A DNA stretch of 49,406 nt from Winogradskyella marina (GCF_015645385.1 NZ_JADOET010000020.1:1-49406), one strand, 5' to 3'. Numbered from the stretch's first letter, positions 1-10,053 are shown. The notes: generated by a model not told the origin, from the sequence alone. Numbers and translations are program-made.

Positions 1-45
1 TTGCGCCGATGGTACTGCTTTACTGTGGAAGAGTAGGTCGCCGCC
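1..45 (+). rRNA. rrf: 5S ribosomal RNA, 3' end (partial)
   Basis: The first 45 bases match the 3' part of a bacterial 5S rRNA: the loop region GCCGATGGTACTGC, the GTGGAAGAGTAGGTCG segment, and a terminal CGCC that would pair with the missing 5' end. A strong terminator follows at once, as expected at the end of an rRNA operon on the plus strand. The 16S and 23S genes must lie to the left of the window. Confidence 0.85.
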
Positions 46-54
46 TTTTTTAAG

Positions 55-86
55 AACCCTTACTAGATAACTAGTAAGGGTTTTTT
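55..86 (+). terminator. rRNA operon terminator
   Basis: A perfect 12-bp stem (AACCCTTACTAG and its complement) with a 4-base loop ATAA runs directly into six T residues, ten bases after the 5S rRNA end. This is a textbook intrinsic terminator. Confidence 0.9.
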
Positions 87-204
87 GTTTTTATATACTT
101 TACGAGTTTAAAACAAGCTAATAGCTAAGGATAAAATTGATATTATTCCCTTACTTTTAAATAGAAAACTATTTAAGGTAGATCAATGCTGATGTAGATA
201 TAGT

Positions 205-444
205 CTATTTCTTCTTTTTAAAAATACTATCGAGAATAGTGTTGATCCCTAGAAATAGAAATACAATAGCGCCTATACAGAGTATAAAGGCTATGATAAG
301 TAAAGGTATGTAAAGTGGTTTTTCGCTATTATCTAAGGCTAAGTGAACTAATGTAGGCCCTAAGAACATTAAGGCCAAACAAATGCCCATGCGTTTTAAT
401 CCTTTAACTAAAATGTCTTTGTCTGTTCTATTATCGTCTTCCAT
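205..444 (-). CDS. Small two-TM membrane protein, DUF6095-like
   Basis: This 79-aa protein has a charged N-terminus (about residues 1-18), two hydrophobic segments (about 19-37 and 46-68) and a lysine tail, so it is probably an inner-membrane protein with both ends in the cytoplasm. I associate the GLKRMGICLALMFLGPTLVH segment with the flavobacterial DUF6095 family, whose function is unknown. Its start codon lies inside the 3' end of murQ (14-nt overlap), so the two are co-transcribed and probably translationally coupled. That gives a weak link to cell-wall recycling. The family name is from memory. Confidence 0.75.
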   Translation of the reverse strand: MEDDNRTDKDILVKGLKRMGICLALMFLGPTLVHLALDNSEKPLYIPLLIIAFILCIGAIVFLFLGINTILDSIFKKKK

Positions 445-1243
445 GAGTAATACTATCTCTTACGTTTTTATGTTTTTCTAACAACACAGCTGCTTCAGAT
501 TTTGAAATGTTTAATTCATTCACAATCATGTTTACAGCTCTATTAACTAATTTGTCATTACTGAGCTGCATATCTACCATTTTATTTCCTTTGACTTTAC
601 CTAATTGAATCATTACGGTTGTTGTAATAATATTCAGAACTAATTTTTGTGCCGTTCCGGCTTTCATTCTAGAACTTCCTGTTAAAAATTCTGGACCAAC
701 TATAACTTCAATAGGAAATTGTGCAGTTAGCGACAATGGGCTATTTTTATTACAGGTAATACAACCTGTTATTATATTTTGTTCATTACACTTTTCTAGC
801 GCGCTAATAACATAAGGTGTTGTACCAGATGCCGCAATACCTATCACTATATCTTTTTCTGAAACCTTATAATCTTCTAAGTCTTTCCACCCTTGAGTGG
901 TAGAGTCTTCCGCATTTTCTACCGCTTTTCTAATTGCATTATCACCACCTGCAATAATACCTATGACTAAATTGTGAGGAACACCGAAAGTAGGTGGACA
1001 TTCTGAAGCATCTAAAATTCCTAATCGTCCGCTTGTACCAGCGCCCATATAAAAGAGTCGACCTCCTGATTTCAGTTTATTCACGACTTGTGAAATAAGG
1101 TTTTCTATTTGAGGTAGTGCTTTTTCTACAGCAAAAGGAACTGATTGATCTTCTTTGTTTATAGCATTTATAACCTCGCTAATAGACATATTTTCGAGAT
1201 TATTATAGTTTGAGTCTTGCTCTGTTGTTTTTATAAAATTCAT
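431..1243 (-). CDS. murQ: N-acetylmuramic acid 6-phosphate etherase MurQ
   Basis: MurQ cleaves the D-lactyl ether of MurNAc 6-phosphate to give GlcNAc 6-phosphate and lactate, a cytoplasmic step in peptidoglycan recycling. The 270-aa protein is one SIS domain. The sugar-phosphate loop GAGTSGRL lies at residues 67-74, followed by DASECPPTFG. Glu81 and Glu112 (in NAED) line up with the catalytic Glu83 and Glu114 of E. coli MurQ at a constant offset of 2. It is somewhat shorter than the E. coli enzyme (298 aa) at both ends, which is usual in Bacteroidota. A TACCTTTA box (1248-1255) ends only four bases before the ATG, so the mRNA may be nearly leaderless. No MurNAc kinase gene is adjacent. Confidence 0.95.
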   Translation of the reverse strand: MNFIKTTEQDSNYNNLENMSISEVINAINKEDQSVPFAVEKALPQIENLISQVVNKLKSGGRLFYMGAGTSGRLGILDASECPPTFGVPHNLVIGIIAGGDNAIRKAVENAEDSTTQGWKDLEDYKVSEKDIVIGIAASGTTPYVISALEKCNEQNIITGCITCNKNSPLSLTAQFPIEVIVGPEFLTGSSRMKAGTAQKLVLNIITTTVMIQLGKVKGNKMVDMQLSNDKLVNRAVNMIVNELNISKSEAAVLLEKHKNVRDSITHGRR

Positions 1244-1279
1244 GCCTTAAAGGTAAGAAATAATTTTGGCGGAGGTGTT

Positions 1280-1435
1280 GCATTAGCGGTAGTAACGGCA
1301 TCCTTTTTGCTAAATTCGTTTCGTTTTAGATGATTATAAATATAATTAGTGACCAAAATGTCTGAAAGTATTCACTTTATATAAAAGCAAAAAGATATAG
1401 TGGATGACGCGACCCACTTTTTGGTGGGTAATGCC
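1280..1435. repeat. Flavobacterial structured intergenic repeat (possibly a Flavo-1-type RNA)
   Basis: The 204-bp gap between DUF4249 and murQ is unusually structured. ATCCTTTTTGC (1300-1310) pairs with GCAAAAAGAT (1387-1396). Next to the second arm, ACCCAC (1412-1417) and GTGGGT (1424-1429) form a hairpin flanked by GGATGACGCG and ATGCCC. The order CGGCATCCTTTTTGC ... GCAAAAAGATA ... GGATGACGCGACCC ... GGGTAATGCCC resembles an element I have seen many times in flavobacterial intergenic regions. It could correspond to the Rfam Flavo-1 motif, but I cannot confirm that or the transcribed strand. The 77 bases between the long arms are plain AT-rich sequence. Confidence 0.5.
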
Positions 1436-1447
1436 CAAATCACATTT

Positions 1448-2263
1448 TTATTCTACTGTATAAATAAGCTCATCAACTTCTGATAATCTAAAATACCCAT
1501 AAGGAAAGTTGTCTGGATTAGTGGTATTGATGCAGTTACCTCTTATGGTTGCAGGTTGTGTTTCAAATGGGCCACCTCCCGAATCACCACCTTGTTGCAA
1601 AAGGATAAACATAAAGTCGTAGAATTGGCTAGATATACCGTAATTTCTTATGGTTACTATATCTCCAGACTCTAAGTCTTCTTCAGTGTAAAATCCGAAT
1701 ATCTCATTGCCATCCGTAAAGGTATCGTCGTAAACACTTAATGTTGGGACCACCGGAATATCGCTTATAAATTCAAAAAAATAATAATTATCAATACCTT
1801 CAGGATCTGTATAAAAGGCTTTGAGTTCTATATCTTCGCCAGAAAAACCGCCTTCATTATTTTGCTCTACATAATCAATGGGAACTACGGATGTTAAGGT
1901 TTCGGTAGCAGTATAAGTTTCTCCATTGTAGATTATAGCTAAAGTATATTCTGCATCTATCACAGGAATAAATGAATTGTTGTAATATATACCAGAATTA
2001 TCTTCTTCTATAAAATTGAACGTGTTACCAACCGTATCCGAAATTTGAACCGTAGCATCATTAGCAGGTGGAATAGTATCTTCAAAAAATGGTGCTGATA
2101 AGCTTAACTTAATGCTTTGTTCATTGCCAGAAGTGTTTTTAAAATAGTTTATAGAAGCTTCGATTACTAATTTAGGTTCGGCATCATTTAAATCTACATC
2201 AATAACATTTTTGCAACTTGAAAATAGTATTAAACAAAAACTTATATGTAATAATTTTTTCAT
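1448..2263 (-). CDS. DUF4249 outer-membrane lipoprotein, partner of the TonB receptor
   Basis: The 271-aa protein starts with a lipoprotein signal (lipobox FSSC, acylated Cys17), followed by VIDVDLNDAEPKLVIEASIN and a beta-rich body. This is the typical opening of the DUF4249 family, which Bacteroidota encode directly beside a TonB-dependent receptor. Here the receptor gene lies 3 nt upstream on the same strand, so the pair is an operon. By analogy with SusCD systems the lipoprotein may cap or assist the receptor at the cell surface. That role is inference and no substrate can be read from the sequence. No terminator is evident downstream; the structured repeat at 1280-1435 follows. Confidence 0.85.
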   Translation of the reverse strand: MKKLLHISFCLILFSSCKNVIDVDLNDAEPKLVIEASINYFKNTSGNEQSIKLSLSAPFFEDTIPPANDATVQISDTVGNTFNFIEEDNSGIYYNNSFIPVIDAEYTLAIIYNGETYTATETLTSVVPIDYVEQNNEGGFSGEDIELKAFYTDPEGIDNYYFFEFISDIPVVPTLSVYDDTFTDGNEIFGFYTEEDLESGDIVTIRNYGISSQFYDFMFILLQQGGDSGGGPFETQPATIRGNCINTTNPDNFPYGYFRLSEVDELIYTVE

Positions 2264-2266
2264 GAT

Positions 2267-4642
2267 TTAAAATTTAAAGTTATAAGAGAATGATGGTACA
2301 ATACCAAAAATAGCTAAACGTGTGGCTTCATTGATTCCAGTATTTCTATTTTCACTAAAGGAAATACTCGCCGCATTTTTTCGGTTATATACATTATAGA
2401 GTCCAAAGACCCATTCTCCTTTAAAATTCTTAGTACTTTCTGGGTTCGGAGTGTAATTAACTGCTAAATCTAAGCGATGGTAAGCTGGTAATCTGCTCGA
2501 GTTTCTGGCTTCATAACTCGGAATAATAATGTCATTATATTGATATTGTCCATTAGGAAACGTTGTCGGTTGGCCTGTTTGAAAGATTAAATTGGAACTA
2601 AAGGACCATTTATTGTTTAATTCGTAGTTTCCGGTTATTGAAATGTCGTGCGTTTTATCGTAAGGTGTGTTGTACCATTCGCCATTATTAATTCCGGTTT
2701 CAATAGCTGTTCTTCCAGGTGTTCGTTGTTCTGATTTAGAAAGTGTATATGCTAACCAACCAGTAAACTTTCCTTCATTTTTTTTAAGAAGTACCTCTAA
2801 ACCGTAGGCTCTAGCTTCACCATTAAGGATAACTTGTTCTATGGCATCATTAGCAATGAGATCGGCACCATCTATATAATCTATTCGGTTTTGGATGGTT
2901 TTATAAAAACTTTCGACTTCTATAGAATAGGCATTATTTTTAAAGGTTTTAAAATATCCAATTGCGACTTGATTTAATAATTGGGGTTTTATGTATTTTC
3001 CACTTGGTGTCCAGACATCTAAAGGAGTTGGTGAGCTTGTGTTAGATAATAAATGTAAATATTGGCTCATGCGATTATAACTTGCCTTTACTGAAGAATT
3101 ATCGTTTAATTGATAAGCTACTGCCAAGCGTGGTTCTAAATTTGCAAACGATTCTATAACATCACTTCGGCTATATGTATCTGTACCAATTGGTTCTGCT
3201 TTTTCATAAATCCCAAAAGCTTCGTTAAATGTTAGAGGGCTGTTGTTTTCGTATTGATTTAATTCATCTTGTCCTAACCTGTGAAACATACTTAAACGTG
3301 CACCATAACTGATAGACAACCGATCACTCAATTTATGTTCAGCATCGATATAAACGGCATTTTCAAAAGCATACTTATCTATGAGTTTAAAAGGATTAAT
3401 TCCAGATTCAGCGTTTATAGGTTTAATATCTCCAGGATTGAATTTATAATACATACTATTTAAACCGTAATCTAGTTTAAAGTTATTATTTACATAGTGT
3501 TTAAAATCATACTTTAGGTTGAAGTTTCTTATTCCCGAAATCCAATCAAAGCCAACAAATCCAAGTTGAAGTCCATAATAATAGTCGGAATATATAAGTG
3601 ACAGATTAGAGAAGATCTTATCAGAAAAAATATGATTCCATCTAAAATTGAGAACAGAATTCCCGAATGAATTTTCGAAGCTATCAGATATTTTAAACAC
3701 GTCGCGACCAAAATAACCAGATAAATAAATATTGTTATTATCGTTGATGTTGTAACTTAATTTTGTGTTTAAATCATAAAAATAAGCCGTATTATCTAAG
3801 TCAAAAAGGGGTAAGAATAAATGCGCATAACTACTACGACCACCAATTAAAAAAGACCCTTTATCCTTTTTTATAGGACCTTCTGCTAACAACCGACTAG
3901 AAATTAGTCCAATTCCACCATTCATATGAAAGGATTTACTGTTTCCTTCCTTTTGATAAATATCTAAAACGGAGGAGATACGACCTCCATATTTTGAAGG
4001 GATGCCTCCTTTATATAGTTTTATATCTTTTATAGCATCTGGATTGAAGACGGAAAAAAATCCAAAAAGATGAGATGAATTAAAGATTGTAGCTTCATCC
4101 AAGAGTATGAGGTTTTGGTCTGCAGCGCCACCTCTTACGTTAAAACCAGAAGCACCTTCACCACCATTGGTAACACCAGGTAAAAGTGTGATAGATTTTA
4201 TAACATCGACTTCACCTAATACAACTGGCATATTCTTTATCGTTTTTATAGATAAAGAATTGACGCTCATTTGCGGTTTTTTGATGTTTAATTTTTCAAT
4301 ATCTTCGGTAATAACAACTTCATCTAAACTTTCTGCGGATTCTTTGAGCTTATAATTTTTATTCAAATTACTGTTAAGTGTTATCGTTTCAGAAATTGTT
4401 TTATAGCCTAAATAACTAATTTGAATGACATAAGTGCCTTCTGGTAACGTAATAGAGTAGAAGCCATACTCATTGGTAACAGCTCCAGTTTGTAGTTCTG
4501 GCAGAATTACGTTGACACCAATAAGTGATTCATTACTATTGATGTCTGATATATTACCGCTTATAGTGTAATCTTCTTGCGCTAAAATATAAATAGGACT
4601 AAATAGAAAGAAGAGTATTAGACTTCTAAGGTTTATTATCAT
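2267..4642 (-). CDS. TonB-dependent outer-membrane receptor with CarboxypepD_reg domain
   Basis: This 791-aa receptor would import a ligand across the outer membrane using TonB-ExbB-ExbD energy. A signal peptide ends near residue 21 (ILA/QED). A carboxypeptidase-regulatory-like fold follows at about 25-100 (ISGNISDINS, GFYSITLPEGTY, ISYLGYKT), then the plug at about 115-230 (FNVRGGAADQN, YKGGIPSKYGGR), and a beta-barrel ending in the aromatic strand SFSYNFKF. There is no SusC-length barrel and no SusD partner; the DUF4249 lipoprotein downstream fills that place. No nearby enzyme indicates the ligand. A 6-bp inverted repeat (4673-4691) lies upstream and could be an operator. Confidence 0.9.
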   Translation of the reverse strand: MIINLRSLILFFLFSPIYILAQEDYTISGNISDINSNESLIGVNVILPELQTGAVTNEYGFYSITLPEGTYVIQISYLGYKTISETITLNSNLNKNYKLKESAESLDEVVITEDIEKLNIKKPQMSVNSLSIKTIKNMPVVLGEVDVIKSITLLPGVTNGGEGASGFNVRGGAADQNLILLDEATIFNSSHLFGFFSVFNPDAIKDIKLYKGGIPSKYGGRISSVLDIYQKEGNSKSFHMNGGIGLISSRLLAEGPIKKDKGSFLIGGRSSYAHLFLPLFDLDNTAYFYDLNTKLSYNINDNNNIYLSGYFGRDVFKISDSFENSFGNSVLNFRWNHIFSDKIFSNLSLIYSDYYYGLQLGFVGFDWISGIRNFNLKYDFKHYVNNNFKLDYGLNSMYYKFNPGDIKPINAESGINPFKLIDKYAFENAVYIDAEHKLSDRLSISYGARLSMFHRLGQDELNQYENNSPLTFNEAFGIYEKAEPIGTDTYSRSDVIESFANLEPRLAVAYQLNDNSSVKASYNRMSQYLHLLSNTSSPTPLDVWTPSGKYIKPQLLNQVAIGYFKTFKNNAYSIEVESFYKTIQNRIDYIDGADLIANDAIEQVILNGEARAYGLEVLLKKNEGKFTGWLAYTLSKSEQRTPGRTAIETGINNGEWYNTPYDKTHDISITGNYELNNKWSFSSNLIFQTGQPTTFPNGQYQYNDIIIPSYEARNSSRLPAYHRLDLAVNYTPNPESTKNFKGEWVFGLYNVYNRKNAASISFSENRNTGINEATRLAIFGIVPSFSYNFKF

Positions 4643-4730
4643 AGTTGATTTTATCTAAATATTATAACGTATCTAAACCTTTGACGTTTAGGTTAGTATT
4701 TTGTTACATTAAAAGTAATTTAAAAGCATA

Positions 4731-4756
4731 AAAAAAGCTTCCCAAAGGAAGCTTTT
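4731..4756 (-). terminator. Terminator of icd
   Basis: A 10-bp stem (AAAAGCTTCC, 4733-4742, with GGAAGCTTTT, 4747-4756) and 4-base loop is followed by oligo-T on the minus strand. It sits 25 bases after the icd stop and before the TonB receptor start, so it separates the two units. Confidence 0.85.
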
Positions 4757-4780
4757 AACATAATATTGATCTGAATATTA

Positions 4781-7120
<2,340 letters not shown>

Positions 7121-7149
7121 TTAACAAATAATAACTTAAAATTTTGAAT

Positions 7150-7725
7150 TTAATCTTTTATCTTAATATTAAAGCAAACTAATAAACCAGAAATGTTCGC
7201 ATTAGAGAAAAAAGCGTGTTTAATTTTATTTGTAGTAGGGTTGATATTAATATTGCTAGCTGATGTAAAATCTGAATATTCTATATTGGTTTGATTGAAT
7301 GTAGATTGGTGTAAGTCGCAGTCTTTGAAAACTGTATGCTTCGCTTCTGTTTCAGTGAAATCTACTTGATGCATAATACAATTTGAAAATACTGTACGAT
7401 TGATTTTTAATTGATAGAAACTACTTAAATTAAGCGTACAATCGATAAATTTAAACGACAATAGAAATGTATTACAATTCTGAAATAAAACTCCGAGTAA
7501 TTTACAACTTTTAAATATCACATCATTGAAAGACGTGTGCATTACATTCACATTACTGAAATTACATTCTATAAAATCACATTCTAGAAATATGAGGTTT
7601 GAAATATCTGAATTTTCGAAATTACAATTCGTAAATGTACACGCCGTATATTCCGCTTTTAAAAGTGGGTTTACTGTGTAATCCTTATCATTGAAGTCTT
7701 GTTGGTCTATTAACGGTAGATTCAT
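7150..7725 (-). CDS. Pentapeptide-repeat protein
   Basis: The 191-aa protein is made almost wholly of A(D/N)LXX-like pentapeptides, for example FTNCNFENSD, FLECDFIECN, FKDCDLHQSTF and YSDFTSASN, with frequent C, F and N at the turns. Such sequences fold into a right-handed quadrilateral beta-helix (Rfr fold). It has no signal peptide or membrane segment, so it is cytosolic. Cysteine-rich repeats such as NC and EC resemble the Qnr/MfpA relatives that mimic DNA and bind gyrase, but that role cannot be assigned here. A TATTCTTG sequence (7730-7737) just before the ATG could be the -7 box. It stands alone between icd and a gene-poor stretch. Confidence 0.85.
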   Translation of the reverse strand: MNLPLIDQQDFNDKDYTVNPLLKAEYTACTFTNCNFENSDISNLIFLECDFIECNFSNVNVMHTSFNDVIFKSCKLLGVLFQNCNTFLLSFKFIDCTLNLSSFYQLKINRTVFSNCIMHQVDFTETEAKHTVFKDCDLHQSTFNQTNIEYSDFTSASNININPTTNKIKHAFFSNANISGLLVCFNIKIKD

Positions 7726-7863
7726 TTTACAAGAATACGAAAGTTATAGGATATTTTAAAAGAGAGATTGTAAAGACGTAATTTAATTTAGGATAGAGTA
7801 ATCGCGTTGTAGTTTAAAGTTTTGTAGTTGAAAATAACTAAGCTTGATAAGAGGATTTTGTAT

Positions 7864-7909
7864 AAAAAAAAGCCATATCACTCAGAATTATCTGTGTTGA
7901 CATGGCTTT
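7864..7909 (-). terminator. Terminator-like hairpin closing an unidentified minus-strand transcript
   Basis: AAAGCCAT (7869-7876) pairs with ATGGCTTT (7902-7909). Inside, TCA/TGA and CAGA/TCTG extend the stem around a 4-base loop, and the minus strand continues into eight T residues. Because rplS has its own terminator at 8468-8494, this hairpin must serve something between the two. Confidence 0.65.
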
Positions 7910-7972
7910 CATAGAAACAGTACTAACGTGACCTATTTAGTTTTACCTAACTCAGCTGTATGACAGATGTCA

Positions 7973-8179
7973 TCATCTTTTTCGGTTCAAGTGTTTCCGT
8001 TTCAAATCGAAACAATTCATATCTTTCAAAATGTATTGACCTGATATTACTATGTTTCTTAGGTTTGTTTTTCTTGATGTTTTTCCTATAATCTTCAATT
8101 TAATGAATGTTAGGTCTAAAACATTGCTCTTTCTTTTCGTGTGCACTTTCGATTCCATTACTTTTTCAGAGCTTTTCAC
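7973..8179 (-). CDS. Doubtful small basic ORF
   Basis: A 68-codon frame opens with GTG (8179) and an internal ATG eight codons on. The product is about one third Lys and Arg, with no signal peptide or known motif, and I do not recognise it. Its position in front of the terminator hairpin makes a transcript likely, but the skewed composition is also what a non-coding AT-rich transcript would give. I list it as a candidate only. Confidence 0.15.
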   Translation of the reverse strand: MKSSEKVMESKVHTKRKSNVLDLTFIKLKIIGKTSRKTNLRNIVISGQYILKDMNCFDLKRKHLNRKR

Positions 8180-8444
8180 GTCATAATACTAACCTACGTC
8201 GTATGTTAATACAATTAAGCTTCATGATCGTTTTTACAAACACTTACTAACGCAAGCTGCTATACAATCTCAAAAAACAACCTCAATACATAAAGAACGA
8301 ATCTCTAGTAACAATTTAACATTAATTTGAAATAAAATTCAAAACCAAACTAGGTTTGTTGTTAATTGTTATACTAAATTACGCAATTATTTTGAGTATT
8401 GCTATTTTTTTAACAATTTAGATATCAACACTTTATAAACCAGT

Positions 8445-8466
8445 GTTATTAACAATTGTTAATAAC
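8445..8466. repeat. 22-bp perfect palindrome with nearby TAACAATT copies
   Basis: Positions 8445-8466 are perfectly self-complementary, centred on TAACAATTGTTA. Further TAACAATT copies lie at 8309-8316 (plus), 8364-8371 (minus) and 8411-8418 (plus). The palindrome abuts the rplS terminator without overlapping it and has no oligo-T of its own, so it looks more like a protein-binding site than a terminator. Confidence 0.6.
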
Positions 8467-8467
8467 G

Positions 8468-8494
8468 AAAAAAGCCTTCTGATAAAGAAGGCTT
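8468..8494 (-). terminator. Terminator of rplS
   Basis: AAGCCTTC (8472-8479) and GAAGGCTT (8487-8494) form an 8-bp stem with a 7-base loop. The minus strand continues into six T residues, 25 bases after the rplS stop. Confidence 0.85.
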
Positions 8495-8518
8495 GTAATT
8501 ATAATATGTAAGTTGGAA

Positions 8519-8869
8519 TTATCTTCTAACTTCTTTGATTCTTGCTTTTTTACCAGTAAGACCTCTAAAGTAGTAAATTCTAGCTCTACGTACTTTACCA
8601 CGTTTGTTAACTTCTACTTTTTGTAAAGCAGGTAAGTTTACTGGGAAGATACGTTCTACGCCAATTGTACCTGACATTTTACGGATAGTAAACGTTTCAG
8701 AAGACCCGCTTCCTTTACGTTGTAATACAACTCCCTTAAAGAACTGTGTACGTGTTTTACTTCCCTCTTTAATTTCGTAGTATACTGTGATTGTATCACC
8801 AGCACTAAATTCTGGAAAGTCTTTACGGGTTACAAATTCGTCTTGTACAAATTTTACTAAATCACTCAT
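8519..8869 (-). CDS. rplS: 50S ribosomal protein L19
   Basis: L19 sits at the interface of the two ribosomal subunits. The 116-aa product has the family length and blocks: FSAGDTITVYYEIKEGSKTR, FKGVVLQRKGSGSSETFTIR, GVERIFPVNLP and RRARIYYFRGLTGKKARIKE at the C-terminus. It is transcribed alone from a clear promoter at 8943-8972, with a leader of roughly 65-70 nt, and ends at its own terminator. In many bacteria rplS is in an operon with trmD; here trmD is the next unit upstream on the same strand but has its own promoter. The leader may be regulatory. Confidence 0.97.
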   Translation of the reverse strand: MSDLVKFVQDEFVTRKDFPEFSAGDTITVYYEIKEGSKTRTQFFKGVVLQRKGSGSSETFTIRKMSGTIGVERIFPVNLPALQKVEVNKRGKVRRARIYYFRGLTGKKARIKEVRR

Positions 8870-8942
8870 TTTATTTTATTTATAATAATTGATTCAAAGC
8901 AACATTCACGATTTTCGCCAGAGGTTGGTCTAAATTGGTTTG

Positions 8943-8972
8943 CAAAAGTAGTACTTTTTTGTTTATTTGCAA
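8943..8972 (-). promoter_or_regulatory. Promoter of rplS with leader
   Basis: On the minus strand TACTTTTG (8943-8950) matches the Bacteroidota -7 consensus TAnnTTTG, and TTG (8970-8972) lies 19 bp upstream as the -33 element. The mRNA would start near 8936. The leader (8870-8936) contains CAAC and GTTG segments that could pair. I recall an L19 leader motif described in Flavobacteriia; whether this is it needs a covariance search. Confidence 0.7.
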
Positions 8973-9002
8973 TGGTTTGTTATTATATTTTTAGTGTATA
9001 GT

Positions 9003-9344
9003 CTAAGTTTTTGGAAGTTTTGTGTTGGATTTATATGTTGTAAATTCTGAAATAGCAAAAATAATTAGGCCTACAGCAAAAATTAGGTAGGATAAATTTT
9101 GAACGATTGATGAAATACCTTGAGTTAATAGTAAAGTGTCCATACCCTCTCTACCCGCAAAAACACTAACAAACAATTTTGCTACATATGTTATTACAAC
9201 AAGTACATAACCGATTAAAATAAGCCAAGTTGCTAGACTTCGCTTCTTTATAAATAGAATAATTGTAGCAATAAGTACTATAACAATAGATACGGCACTA
9301 ATAATTTGACCGATATAAAATAGAATTTCTGTAGAATTATTCAT
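9003..9344 (-). CDS. Small three-TM membrane protein downstream of trmD
   Basis: I take the start at the ATG at 9344 (product MNNSTEILFYIG..., 113 aa), because the longer reading frame would run into the end of trmD with a basic, non-membrane extension. Three hydrophobic segments are visible, at about residues 5-29, 35-57 and 73-102 (the last containing NLSYLIFAVGLIIFAISEF). No family is recognised. It starts 13 nt after the trmD stop and is therefore probably co-transcribed with it. No terminator is seen between its end and the rplS promoter about 30 nt away. Confidence 0.7.
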   Translation of the reverse strand: MNNSTEILFYIGQIISAVSIVIVLIATIILFIKKRSLATWLILIGYVLVVITYVAKLFVSVFAGREGMDTLLLTQGISSIVQNLSYLIFAVGLIIFAISEFTTYKSNTKLPKT

Positions 9345-9357
9345 GGAGCTATGTTTA

Positions 9358-10032
9358 TTATTTAAGTAAGTCTGGTCGTCTTTCTTGGGTTCTTTTATAC
9401 GCTTGTTCTTCTCTCCACTTTTCAATTTTAGCAAAGTTACCGCTAAAAAGTACTTCAGGGACTTTCATACCATCATATTCTCTTGGTTTGGTGTAAATTG
9501 GTGGTGCTAATAATCCATCTTGAAACGAGTCGGTTAGGGCAGAGGTTTCATTTCCTAATACACCTGGAATTAATCGTATTACAGCATCGCATAACACGGC
9601 TGCTCCTAATTCACCTCCAGAAAGCACATAATCTCCGATAGATATTTCGCGTGTGATGAATTTATCGCGAACGCGTTGATCGACTCCTTTGTAATGGCCA
9701 CAAAGGATAATAATATTTTCTTTTAATGAGGTTTGATTAGCGATACTCTGATTAAGCTGTTCACCATCTGGAGTCATATATATAATCTCATCATAAGTGC
9801 GCTCACTCTGTAATTTTGAAATGCACTTATCAATAGGAGCTATACTCATTACCATACCTGCACCTCCACCAAACTGCGTATCATCTACCGATTTATAGCC
9901 ACCTGTTGCATAATCTCTTAAATTATGAAAGTGAACTTCGACTAAACCAGCTTCAATTGCTCGTTTTAAAATTGAAGCTTCAAAAGGACTTTTTAAAAGT
10001 TCTGGCAGTACGGTTATGATATCTATGCGCAT
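9358..10032 (-). CDS. trmD: tRNA (guanine-N1-)-methyltransferase TrmD
   Basis: TrmD methylates N1 of G37 next to the anticodon, using S-adenosylmethionine, and prevents +1 frameshifting. The 225-aa product begins [20 protein letters not shown] and shows [26 protein letters not shown] and the trefoil-knot SAM site [15 protein letters not shown]. The C-terminal part has [12 protein letters not shown] and [11 protein letters not shown] start eight codons upstream (10056) exists, but it falls inside the -7 box at 10054-10061, so 10032 is the true start. Confidence 0.96.
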   Translation of the reverse strand: MRIDIITVLPELLKSPFEASILKRAIEAGLVEVHFHNLRDYATGGYKSVDDTQFGGGAGMVMSIAPIDKCISKLQSERTYDEIIYMTPDGEQLNQSIANQTSLKENIIILCGHYKGVDQRVRDKFITREISIGDYVLSGGELGAAVLCDAVIRLIPGVLGNETSALTDSFQDGLLAPPIYTKPREYDGMKVPEVLFSGNFAKIEKWREEQAYKRTQERRPDLLK

Positions 10033-10053
10033 AATTTGTTTTAGTATAGTTTG

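Larger units (their letters stand above)
7726..8467. other. Gene-poor, AT-rich interval beside rplS
   Basis: No convincing protein gene lies in this stretch of about 740 bp. It holds a minus-strand terminator-like hairpin (7864-7909), a 14-nt palindrome ATGACAGATGTCAT (7960-7973), a weak lysine-rich ORF (7973-8179), and, at 8309-8466, a cluster of TAACAATT motifs ending in a 22-bp palindrome. I looked for tmRNA (T-loop, CCA end), RNase P RNA and tRNA signatures and saw none. The terminator suggests that a minus-strand transcript ends here, perhaps a non-coding RNA. Confidence 0.6.

Noticed and set aside
155..178. Hairpin TTAAATAG-AAAA-CTATTTAA as terminator of the murQ unit
   Set aside because: The stem is wholly A/T and no oligo-T follows on the minus strand, so a terminator call is not supported.
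3529..3711. Minus-strand 60-codon frame within the TonB receptor gene
   Set aside because: It is a shadow frame inside a certain long gene and has no motif; the same holds for other frames lying inside icd, gap, dnaA, ligA and coaBC.
7864..8466. tmRNA or RNase P RNA in the gene-poor interval
   Set aside because: No T-loop, CCA end, tag ORF or RNase P core sequences could be found on either strand.
9345..9434. Longer N-terminus for the small membrane protein after trmD
   Set aside because: The extra 30 codons overlap the trmD stop and encode a strongly basic segment unlike the membrane protein; the ATG at 9344 fits better.
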